From Planctomycetia bacterium (GTDB lineage Bacteria; Planctomycetota; UBA1135; GCA-002686595): a stretch of DNA of 39,119 bases. Every line of letters begins with the position of its first letter. Within the stretch, counting starts at the first letter, position 1. This document shows, one piece after another, positions 16,306-24,133 of this stretch. The notes below the pieces were generated by a model that was given only the letters and a program-made list of their open reading frames with translations, had not been told where the DNA came from and did no database searches. The position numbers and the translations under genes are program-made. Location: positions 1 through 39,119 of the forward strand of contig SXKQ01000084.1 of the NCBI GenBank assembly GCA_005778045.1, given 5' to 3'.

Positions 16306-19064
16306 GCCGCGCCCTCCTCCTCATCCCCCTGCTCGGTGGCGACGTCCTGTGCCGCGAGCAACCCGAAGCCGCACAGGAGCGCGAGCGACGGATCGAGCGG
16401 CGGTCTCGCCGGCAGGCCCGCGAACTCACGCTTGCGGATCGACTGGATCACTGCGCTGGCGCAGGCCAGCGCCTCGTCCATGCGCTCGCGATCGATCGGG
16501 TAGCGCAAGAACAACTCACCATCCTGAGCCTTGGAAACCGAGAGGTAGCCGAGCTGCACGTTCTCAAGGGCGTCCCCGTGCAGCGAGCGCGTGAGCCAGT
16601 AGTACAGCGGGAGCTGCAGGTCGCGGAAGCGCCCCGTCCTGCCGTGGACTTTCTCGGGCTTCTCGGCCTTGTCACCGGTCTTGTAGTCGCAGATGCGCCA
16701 CTGGCCAGTCGTGACGTTGTAATCGATGCGGTCGATGCGCCCTATGACGCGCATTCCCTCGAGGAGCTCCGGTTCGACGTCGAGCTCGACGTGTCGGATC
16801 TGCCAACCTGCGCTCGCCTGCGTCGCCTGCCACTCGGCGACACGCGCGAGGCGCAGGCGCAACTTCTCGAGCTGCAGCAGCACCGCTGGGCGCGCGTGGG
16901 CACCGAAGCAGGCCGCAGCGCGCCGGTCGAGCTCCGCGAACAGCGCGCTGCGCAACCGGTCCGCGTCGCTGCAGCCGCGCAGCGCGAGATCACCGAGGAC
17001 CCTCAGCACGTCGTGAGCGAAGATGCCGAAGGCTCGCGCGTCGAGCTCCGGCTCGATCCAGCCGGCGCTGCGGCGGCGCAGGATGGTCTCGACGTAGTAC
17101 AGATAGGGAGACTCGAGGTAGCGCCGGAAATCCGTGACGCTGATCGTCTCGGGCGGCGCTTCGTCGCCGACGACGGGCACGTGAGGCTCCGGCCGTCCCG
17201 CGGGCGGCGGCAGCTCGCTCTCGTGCTCGGGGAACGCGAGCTGCACGCGCTCGAGCGTCGCAGCCGCGCCACCGCGGAACAGGAAGCGACTCGGCACGAG
17301 CGGGTTGCGCTCCACATCCCGGCGCGCTGAGAGCAGCAGCGTGCGCGGCCGCCCTGCGAGAATCGCGGTCAAGGCCCAGACGTCGCGCGCCGAGCGACGT
17401 CGGTCGTCGAGCAGCCCGAGTTCGCGGCGCGCCGGCTCGCCCAGCAACCCACCGTTCCCGCCGCGAGAAGGCAGGGAACCCTCGTTCAAGCCGCAGATGG
17501 CGAGACACGGGGCGTCGTCGAGCGCCAGCTCGAGCCAGCCAAAGACCTCGACCAGAGGCCGGCGTCCCGAGGCCGGCGCCGGCGGCAGCTCGATCGACTT
17601 GAGGTGCTGTTCCAGCAACTCGGCCAGCTCGTTGCCCGCGAGCTTGCGCGTGCCCGTCGCGCCCTCCGCGGCCCCCAGATCCGCCACTTGCCGCGCCAGC
17701 GCTTCGAGTGCATGCACCTGCAGCCAGCCATGCGGATCGCGGGCGGACACGGCGACCACCGGATAGGCCGCGGTGACGAGCGCGCGGAGGCAGGCGGACC
17801 ACTCCCGGGCGGTGCGGGCACGAGCGACCTCGGCGGAGCCGAGGAGGTCCGTGGCTCGCTGCAGCGCGCGCTGCAGGGCCGGCATGCCGCACTGCGTCGC
17901 GCGCCCGGGGTCTTGCGGCCACTCGCCGTCGATGGACGCAGGACAGTGCTCCTCGAGCAGCGCATCCACGGCGGAAGGCAATCGCCCGCCCGGCAGGTCG
18001 CACAACGCCTCGAAGTCCGGGTGTCGCGCGAGCGTGCCGAAGTCCTCCGCGCTGCGCGAGACGCTCCAGCGCACGGCGGCCAGCACGAGTCGCGCCAGCG
18101 GTGTCTCCGAGAGCGAGCGTCCGCCCGCCCACCGCGGCTCGCACCCCAGCTCGACAAGCCTGCGCTCGAGGAAGGGACGGACACTCAGGTCGGCCAGACC
18201 GATCGCGACCTCCTCGGGCGCGAGCAGCGTCTCGCCGCTGCTCAAGTGCCTTACCGCGTGAGCAGCCTCCTCGTCGGGAGACTCCACGCAGCGCCAGCGC
18301 TCGGTCACGAGGCCCGGATCGCGCTCGCTCCAATGGGCGACATCGAGGAATCCCATGGCGTCGAAGTGCGCGGCCTCGGACTGCGGAGCGAGGACGAAGG
18401 CATCGACGCGCGCGACTCGCTCGAGCACGCGCCGCAGCGCTCGCGGGGGATCCACCACCGCGAACAGGTTCGCGTGCCACTTGGGATCGAACTCGGCGTG
18501 CAGAGCATCTTGGGCAGCGGAGGCCGGGTCCACGACACCACGCGCGGCGAGCGCCTCTCGATAGCGACGCTCGACTTCGGCGTAGGCGCTCCACAAGTCC
18601 GAGCTCCCGAGCCTCGAGGACGACGAGGCGAGCCGAGCGACCTCCGCTGGGGAGACATCCTCCGCCGCCAGCTCGCCATAGGCCTTCGCGCACAGGCGCG
18701 CGAGTCCGGCAAGGTCCATGCGCTCCCCGCCGCCCCACAGCTTGCCGCGCACGGCCTCTCCGGAGGCGTCGAGCGCCTCGCGCCACGCGAGCGCGCACTG
18801 CCAGTCCGTCGCAAGCAGCGCGCGACGCTGACGGAGCGCCTGCGCGAGCTCGCCCTCCGAGACAACCCGCGGCGGGTCCCAATGCGAGGGCGCGAGCTGC
18901 GCGATCAGATCCTCGACGCGGCGCGCGGCACGACGTCCCGGCAGGACGATCAGGCACTGTCCGGGCGCCGTCGAATGGGCCTTGACTCGTTCGATCCAAG
19001 TCTGAACCGCTGAACGGAGAAACGGCCTTTCCCAGCCCAGGAACATGCACTCGACGACACCCAT
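16302..19064 (-). CDS. addB: AddB-like PD-(D/E)XK nuclease subunit
   Basis: A 920-aa partner of AddA. The C-terminal nuclease domain is complete: FGIFAHDVLR (motif with His), GRIDRIDYN (D778/D781), CDYKTGDKA (D793, K795) and DLQLPLYYW (Q817, Y821). The N-terminus (MFLGWERPFL, then CLIVLPGRRAARRVED) lacks the Walker A found in Bacillus AddB. The Cys residues that hold the AddB Fe-S cluster also appear absent: the segment before the nuclease reads SPYLYYVETIL, and only one Cys lies near the C-terminus. It belongs to the divergent, poorly annotated double-strand break repair group. Start ATG 19064, with a TAGGCTCT box 9 nt upstream; ATG 19046 is an alternative. Its own promoter would separate it from the glycosyltransferase genes upstream. 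Confidence 0.8.
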   Translation of the reverse strand: MGVVECMFLGWERPFLRSAVQTWIERVKAHSTAPGQCLIVLPGRRAARRVEDLIAQLAPSHWDPPRVVSEGELAQALRQRRALLATDWQCALAWREALDASGEAVRGKLWGGGERMDLAGLARLCAKAYGELAAEDVSPAEVARLASSSSRLGSSDLWSAYAEVERRYREALAARGVVDPASAAQDALHAEFDPKWHANLFAVVDPPRALRRVLERVARVDAFVLAPQSEAAHFDAMGFLDVAHWSERDPGLVTERWRCVESPDEEAAHAVRHLSSGETLLAPEEVAIGLADLSVRPFLERRLVELGCEPRWAGGRSLSETPLARLVLAAVRWSVSRSAEDFGTLARHPDFEALCDLPGGRLPSAVDALLEEHCPASIDGEWPQDPGRATQCGMPALQRALQRATDLLGSAEVARARTAREWSACLRALVTAAYPVVAVSARDPHGWLQVHALEALARQVADLGAAEGATGTRKLAGNELAELLEQHLKSIELPPAPASGRRPLVEVFGWLELALDDAPCLAICGLNEGSLPSRGGNGGLLGEPARRELGLLDDRRRSARDVWALTAILAGRPRTLLLSARRDVERNPLVPSRFLFRGGAAATLERVQLAFPEHESELPPPAGRPEPHVPVVGDEAPPETISVTDFRRYLESPYLYYVETILRRRSAGWIEPELDARAFGIFAHDVLRVLGDLALRGCSDADRLRSALFAELDRRAAACFGAHARPAVLLQLEKLRLRLARVAEWQATQASAGWQIRHVELDVEPELLEGMRVIGRIDRIDYNVTTGQWRICDYKTGDKAEKPEKVHGRTGRFRDLQLPLYYWLTRSLHGDALENVQLGYLSVSKAQDGELFLRYPIDRERMDEALACASAVIQSIRKREFAGLPARPPLDPSLALLCGFGLLAAQDVATEQGDEEEGAA

Positions 19065-19073
19065 CGCGATGCG

Positions 19074-19081
19074 AGAGCCTA
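19074..19081 (-). promoter_or_regulatory. TANSCTCT box (TAGGCTCT) before addB
   Basis: On the minus strand TAGGCTCT lies 9 nt before the ATG at 19064 in the 58-bp gap after the GT2 gene. It supports an independent, leaderless addBA transcript. Confidence 0.4.
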
Positions 19082-19122
19082 GTGAGCGCGGCTGCCGTCC
19101 GCCACGCTCGGCGCGACGAAAC

Positions 19123-19845
19123 CTAGTGCCCGCGCTTCTCGCGCAAGGGCTTCACGCTGGAGAACAGCGACCAGCGCATGATCGCCCACAGCGCGATGAA
19201 GGCGTCCTTCAGGCCGATCTTCTTGCCCTCGGAGTAGTCGCGGCCCGCGTAGCTGATCGGAACTTCGTAGACACGCACGCGCAGCTTGGCCACCTTGGCC
19301 GTGATCTCGGGCTCCACGGCGAAGGTGCGCGAACGGATGTCGAGCCGATCCGCGACCTCGCGCCGGAAGACCTTGTAGCAGGTCTCCATGTCCGTGAGGT
19401 TCAGGTTGGTGAAGCAGTTCGACGCGAGCGTGAGCATGCGGTTGCCCACGTAGTGATAGAAGAGGTGCACGCGCGCGTAGGCTCCGCCGAGGAAGCGGCT
19501 GCCGAACACCACATCGGCATTACCCTCGAGGATCGGGCGCAGGAGCATCGGATAGTCGGTCGGGTCGTATTCGAGGTCAGCGTCCTGGATCAGCACCACG
19601 TCGCCCGTGACCTTGGAGAAGCCCGTGGCGAGCGCACCACCCTTGCCGAGGTTGTGCGGATGGTGGAACACGCGCACGTTCGCCTGCTCCTTCGCCATGC
19701 GCTCAAGGATCGCGGCCGTGCCATCCTTCGAGCAGTCGTTGACGAGGATGATCTCCTTGTCGTACGGAGTCGCCTGCACCCGACGCACGATCTCCTCGAC
19801 CGTGCGCTCCTCGTTGTAGACCGGCATGACGACCGAGAGCTTCAT
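19123..19845 (-). CDS. DPM1/GtrB-like family 2 glycosyltransferase
   Basis: A 240-aa cytoplasmic GT-A enzyme of the dolichyl-phosphate-mannose-synthase-like group, which loads sugar from a nucleotide donor onto polyprenyl phosphate. Motifs: SVVMPVYNEERTV, EIILVNDCSKDGT, HNLGKGGALATGF, the metal site LIQDADLEYDP (D88-A-D90), FGSRF and TDMETCYKVFRREV. No C-terminal TM helices are present, so it is the short DPM1-type form. Start ATG 19845 (the frame runs further, but conservation begins here); AGGAA lies about 8 nt upstream and TATCTT just before it. It could make the lipid-linked sugar used by the GT-C-like membrane proteins at 24134 or 872. Confidence 0.85.
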   Translation of the reverse strand: MKLSVVMPVYNEERTVEEIVRRVQATPYDKEIILVNDCSKDGTAAILERMAKEQANVRVFHHPHNLGKGGALATGFSKVTGDVVLIQDADLEYDPTDYPMLLRPILEGNADVVFGSRFLGGAYARVHLFYHYVGNRMLTLASNCFTNLNLTDMETCYKVFRREVADRLDIRSRTFAVEPEITAKVAKLRVRVYEVPISYAGRDYSEGKKIGLKDAFIALWAIMRWSLFSSVKPLREKRGH

Positions 19846-19867
19846 GGGTGTTTCCTGAAGATAGCGT

Positions 19868-21091
19868 TCAGCACTGGGGACGGCGCTCGAGCAGGTCGAG
19901 ACCGTCGAACATGCCGTCGAGACCATAGAACGAGGCCAAGCCGTCGATCATCGCGGTGGACACCGGATCGGACTCGACATGCCACAGCGGCTTAAGGAAC
20001 AGGGCGAAGACCTGCTCATCGGGACGCTTGCGCAGCGCCTGCACCTCGCGGCGGCGCTGCATCCAGTGCGGCCAGCGCGCGAGCACCTCGTTGATGCCAA
20101 TCAGGTCGGCGACGGCTTCCCGGGAGATGTCCGGATTGGGCTCGACGGCGCCGCACGGAACAGCGAGATCCATGGGCTTGGCGCCATAGATGAAGTACGG
20201 ATGCTGGTCTGGAATGCGCGCCACCAGCAGCATGCGCCGCACCGAGACCGCGAGCGCCACCGGGAACACGGAGCGCAGGTTCGCTTCGTCGTAGTTCTTG
20301 AGACAGGTGAGCAAAGGATTGCGAATCTGGATCAGGCGCACCGTCTCGGGCGGGAAGCGCTTCGAGGTGCTGCTGTGATGGTGCCAGCACACGGACGTCG
20401 GCACGTAGCGAACCTCGTGGCCGGCGAGCCACGTGCGCCAGCCGAGATCCACGTCCTCGTAGTAGGCGAAATAGTCGCGATCGAAGCCCCCGAGGGCGTC
20501 GAACACGCGCGCGTCGATCGCCATCGCTCCCCCACACGCGAACAGCGTGCGTCGCGCGACTTCGTGGTCCGCTCCGGGGGCATCCCCATAGCCGTACTGG
20601 ATGCCGAAGCCGTGGAAGTTCATACCCCCACCGGCGGAGTCGATGCGCGAGCCGTCCCAGCTCAGCATCTTCGAAGTCGTCGCAGCGGCCTCGCCACGCA
20701 CGATCGGCGACACGAGCTCGCGCAGCCACGCCGGGTCCACGCGCATGTCGTTGTTCAGGAAGGCCACGATCGACGCATCACGCCGATTCGCTGCACCCTG
20801 ATTGCACGCCGCCGCGAAGCCGTAGTTGCGCGGATTCAAGATCAGGCGGACCCAAGGCCAGCGGGAGCGCATGTCCTCGACGCTGCCGTCTTCCGAGCCA
20901 TTGTCGACGAGGATCACGTCGAGACGCTCGCGCGGATAGTCGAGCGCGGCGAGGCTGTCGAAGCAGCGCTCGAGGTGGTGGCGACCGTTGTAGTTGAGGA
21001 TCACCACGGCCACCTTGGGCAAGGACTCCGTCGGCACCGGCGCGCCGGGCACAACGTACAGGTCCGAGATCGAGTGTCGGGATGCGCTCAC
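19868..21091 (-). CDS. Family 2 glycosyltransferase (WcaE/rhamnosyltransferase-like)
   Basis: A 407-aa GT2 enzyme. The nucleotide-binding half shows VAVVILNYNGRHHLERCF, VILVDNGSEDGSVED, NYGFAAACNQGA and the metal-binding AFLNNDMRVDP; the acceptor half shows CGGAMAIDARVFDALGGFD and YFAYYEDVDLGWR, the ED motif holding the likely base. This form is common in O-antigen and exopolysaccharide clusters. The start is GTG at 21091, overlapping the TGA of the upstream GT2-GT4 gene by 4 nt; the frame is open further 5' only as a shadow. The next gene follows after 22 nt. No TM segment is predicted. The sugar donor cannot be read from sequence. Confidence 0.82.
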   Translation of the reverse strand: MSASRHSISDLYVVPGAPVPTESLPKVAVVILNYNGRHHLERCFDSLAALDYPRERLDVILVDNGSEDGSVEDMRSRWPWVRLILNPRNYGFAAACNQGAANRRDASIVAFLNNDMRVDPAWLRELVSPIVRGEAAATTSKMLSWDGSRIDSAGGGMNFHGFGIQYGYGDAPGADHEVARRTLFACGGAMAIDARVFDALGGFDRDYFAYYEDVDLGWRTWLAGHEVRYVPTSVCWHHHSSTSKRFPPETVRLIQIRNPLLTCLKNYDEANLRSVFPVALAVSVRRMLLVARIPDQHPYFIYGAKPMDLAVPCGAVEPNPDISREAVADLIGINEVLARWPHWMQRRREVQALRKRPDEQVFALFLKPLWHVESDPVSTAMIDGLASFYGLDGMFDGLDLLERRPQC

Positions 21092-23868
21092 GGCGCGACC
21101 TTTTCCGACGCGGCGGGAACTGCCACCGCCTGCGCTGCATCGCGCTCCAGCACCGTCACGCGCGCGATGCGCAAGTACGAATGCGCGCTCGCGCTGCGAT
21201 TGTCGATGCGCAGTCGCCCTGCCGGGCGCTCGAGATCGAGCGACCAACGCAGCACCACGCTGCGCTCCAAGTCCGCCCCCTCGAACAACTCGATCTTGCC
21301 CAGTGGCAAGCCATCGAGCGATACGTTGCCGCCAAAGCGCGCCTCGAGCTCGCCCTTCAAGGTCACCAGCTCGATCTCGATCTCGACCGGGCCATCCCCC
21401 GCGGCCGAGAGCTCGTACTCGACGGCCGAATCGCTCCCGGGCCGCAGCAGCACGAAGTGACGCCGCTGCCCGTCGACGCTGCCCTCCCGCGCCACGGTGT
21501 CGACGCCAGCGTGCTCGAGCAGCTTGGGCGCGACGCGCTCGCGAGCGATGCAGCACAGGGCGCGGTAGCGCGCCTCCATCTCGCGCGCGTCCTCGGCCAT
21601 GGTCTTGACGGCGCGTCCTCGCGAGAGACGCGCGAGCAGGCCTGGTTCGTCGAGCAAGCCAGCGATCGCCCGCGCGAGGCTCTCCGCGTCACCGACGCGG
21701 AAATGCAGCCCATCGACTCCGTCGCGGACGAGCTCGGCCATGCCACCGATGTCGCTCGCGATCACCGGTGTGCCGAGCAGGAAAGCCTCGTGAATCGTGA
21801 TCGGAGAGTTCTCGAACCACACCGAGGGCACCAGCAGGGCATCGATCCGTTCGTGCACGGACGCGATCTCGCGATTGTCGAACGCGCCATGGAACCGAAC
21901 CATGTCACCGCAGTCGAGCGCAAGCCGCGCAAGCTCCGCATGGTGCGGATCCTGCTCCGGCCGGAAGTCTCCGAACACGTGCAGTTCGACCGGACGACCA
22001 TGGAGACGCGCCAACGCCTTGAGCGCGACGTCGACTCCCTTGTACCAGACGAGCGAACCCACGAAGCCGATGCGCAGGGCGCGCCCTTCTCGGGGCTCAC
22101 GTCGCAGGGGACGCAGGTGATCCGTCAGCGTGCCGTAGTCGGAGTAGAGCGTGCGATGACGGTCGAACTTGCCGGACTCGAGCAGTCGCTCGCGCAAGAA
22201 TCGGCTCGGCGCGATCACGAGGTCGCACGACGCGTAGCCGCCTGCGACCACATCGTGGCGCTCCGCGACATCCTGGAACTCGCTCGCGTACTGCGAGAGC
22301 TGCCACGCTTCCGGAAGCTGCGCCGCGCCGAGCGCCGCCACCAGCGAGGCCAGCGCCGGCAGCGTCTCTCGCGCGCTCTCGACGAGCGCAAGGTCCTGCC
22401 CCTTGATGCAGGGCAAGCAGCCGAGTCCCTGGTTCTTCGCGCAGCGCACGCCGTCGGGGCGGATGAGCTGCACGCGCGCGCACAGCGCCCAGAAGTCGTT
22501 CACGGTCACGACCGTGGGGATGCCGAGCTGGCGACAGACTCGCGGCAGGCCCGCCGACATGTGAATCAAGTGCTGGAAGTGCACCACGTCTGGGGTGATC
22601 TCGAGCAACAGCCGGCGGAACGCTTCTTCCGCTTGCGGCTGAAGGTAGCTGTCGCGAATGCGCTGGTGCGCGATCCGATTCGTCATGCGGAAGACACGCA
22701 CGCCCTGAAACTCGCTCGCCTCGATCGAGAAGTCCGGCTTGTCGCTCGCGTCTGCGGGCACGCGTGCGAGCACCGCGACGTCATGCCCGCGGCGCTGCAT
22801 CTCCCGCGCGAGTCCGAGCGTGTAGACCTCGGTGCCCGCCCACGTGTCCGGCGGGAAGCCGTGCACGACATACAGGATGCGCTTGCGAGTGCGCCGCACG
22901 AAGCGCGTCGCCGGGAAGCGCCGCTGCGACTTGCCGCCCTCGTGCAGTCCGACGAAGGCGGCGCGACGCAGGCGCTCCGCGCGCACGAGCTGAGCGTCGA
23001 GGTGGTTCCCCGAGATACCCTCGGCTTCGAGGGCCTCACGATCGCGGACGAGCTGGCGCCGCACGAGCTCTTCCGCCTCCGCACGCGTCGCCACGCACGT
23101 GCGATCGAGCCACTCCGCATTGAACTTTCCGTCGATCTCCGCGCGCCGGCGCATCTCGTCGGGACCGTAGTCGTGGCTGTGCTCGACGGTCGCGACATCG
23201 TCGTACACCACGGTGTACCCGGCCTCGATCAGCGCCCGCGCCATCAGCAGGTCTTCGCCGAACTCGGTGCGCGGCATCGGATGCCGCTCCCATAGCTCAC
23301 GTCGGATCGCGGAGGCGACGTCGTTGAAGTTGTAGAGCAGGCGACGCTCGTGAGCATTCATCGCCGAGTACACCTCGGGCTCGGGCAGGCGGACCTCGCG
23401 CCGCCCCGGGACATAGCCGGGATCCGTCTCGCTGAAGACGCGCGTGAGGACCTGTGCATCCGGTCGCGCCACGTTGCGGCAATAGGCCGCTGCGACGAGC
23501 GGATCCTCGAAGTTTCCCGCCAGCTTCGCGAGCCACTCCGGCCCCGACGGAATCGCGTCCTGCGTCAGGTACACCAGCAGGTCTCCGCGCGACTCCGCCG
23601 CGAGCAGGTTGCGCGTGTCGCCATGGTCGAAGGCGCTGCTGTGGACGTGCTCCACCCGCAAGGGAACGCCGAGGCGCGCGCGCCAGCTCTCGAGGATCGC
23701 GAGCGTGCGATCGGTAGAGCCCGAGTCGATCACCAGCATGTCCCAAGGCATGGGACAGCGCTGCGTGGCGAGTCGCTCGAGCACGCGCTCGAGGAACTCC
23801 TCGCCGTTCCACGTCGGCATCAGGATTGAGATCGAGCGCACCGGCGCGGGGATGTGGCGCGGCTTCAT
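21088..23868 (-). CDS. Bifunctional GT2-GT4 glycosyltransferase with C-terminal beta domain
   Basis: A 926-aa fusion. Residues 10-240 form a GT2 domain (SISILMPTWNGEEF, VIDSGSTDRT, HSSAFDHGDTRNLLA, VYLTQDAIP) of the rhamnosyltransferase-like kind. Residues 330-770 form a GT4 GT-B domain, starting ILYVVHGFPPDTWAGTEVY and ending with the E-x7-E donor site (ENSPITIHEAFLLGTPVIAS, E686/E694). Inside GT4 is a Cys cluster, C463, C476, C484 and C487 (GCLPC), which may bind metal. The last 130 residues look like a beta-sandwich without known function. Start ATG 23868 with GGAGGAG 6 nt upstream. Two transferase domains in one chain suggest two consecutive sugar additions. Confidence 0.82.
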   Translation of the reverse strand: MKPRHIPAPVRSISILMPTWNGEEFLERVLERLATQRCPMPWDMLVIDSGSTDRTLAILESWRARLGVPLRVEHVHSSAFDHGDTRNLLAAESRGDLLVYLTQDAIPSGPEWLAKLAGNFEDPLVAAAYCRNVARPDAQVLTRVFSETDPGYVPGRREVRLPEPEVYSAMNAHERRLLYNFNDVASAIRRELWERHPMPRTEFGEDLLMARALIEAGYTVVYDDVATVEHSHDYGPDEMRRRAEIDGKFNAEWLDRTCVATRAEAEELVRRQLVRDREALEAEGISGNHLDAQLVRAERLRRAAFVGLHEGGKSQRRFPATRFVRRTRKRILYVVHGFPPDTWAGTEVYTLGLAREMQRRGHDVAVLARVPADASDKPDFSIEASEFQGVRVFRMTNRIAHQRIRDSYLQPQAEEAFRRLLLEITPDVVHFQHLIHMSAGLPRVCRQLGIPTVVTVNDFWALCARVQLIRPDGVRCAKNQGLGCLPCIKGQDLALVESARETLPALASLVAALGAAQLPEAWQLSQYASEFQDVAERHDVVAGGYASCDLVIAPSRFLRERLLESGKFDRHRTLYSDYGTLTDHLRPLRREPREGRALRIGFVGSLVWYKGVDVALKALARLHGRPVELHVFGDFRPEQDPHHAELARLALDCGDMVRFHGAFDNREIASVHERIDALLVPSVWFENSPITIHEAFLLGTPVIASDIGGMAELVRDGVDGLHFRVGDAESLARAIAGLLDEPGLLARLSRGRAVKTMAEDAREMEARYRALCCIARERVAPKLLEHAGVDTVAREGSVDGQRRHFVLLRPGSDSAVEYELSAAGDGPVEIEIELVTLKGELEARFGGNVSLDGLPLGKIELFEGADLERSVVLRWSLDLERPAGRLRIDNRSASAHSYLRIARVTVLERDAAQAVAVPAASEKVAP

Positions 23869-23874
23869 GCGCTA

Positions 23875-23881
23875 CTCCTCC
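23875..23881 (-). promoter_or_regulatory. Ribosome binding site GGAGGAG for the GT2-GT4 gene
   Basis: A strong Shine-Dalgarno sequence on the minus strand, 6 nt before the ATG at 23868. It decides the start and contrasts with the genes preceded by TANSCTCT, which lack one. Confidence 0.6.
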
Positions 23882-23971
23882 GCGCTCGCGGCACGGATGC
23901 GGACAGCGGGCAGGGGCTGCGGAGGGCTCGGGGGGACGACATCAGGGCTGGGCCGGGCCTCGGGCACGCGG

Positions 23972-23977
23972 AGTATA
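23972..23977 (-). promoter_or_regulatory. Candidate -10 (TATACT) in the 265-bp gap before the GT2-GT4 gene
   Basis: TATACT, continuing as TATACTCC, is the best -10-like hexamer in the gap 23869-24133 and nearly fits the TANSCTCT pattern. It would give a leader of roughly 95 nt containing the GGAGGAG site. No -35 is evident, and I see no gene in the gap. Confidence 0.35.
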
Positions 23978-24133
23978 AGGACACCCCGCGCTCGGTGCGC
24001 ACGACCGAGTGCTTGCTTCGACGCGGCCGCGCGACCGACCTTAGGCGCTCTCCCCCCGGCGGCGGACTCGAAATTCCTTCCAGCGCCGCGGCGCCTGAAT
24101 GCACATTCCTTGCCGCTGCGGCCCGACGCCCGG

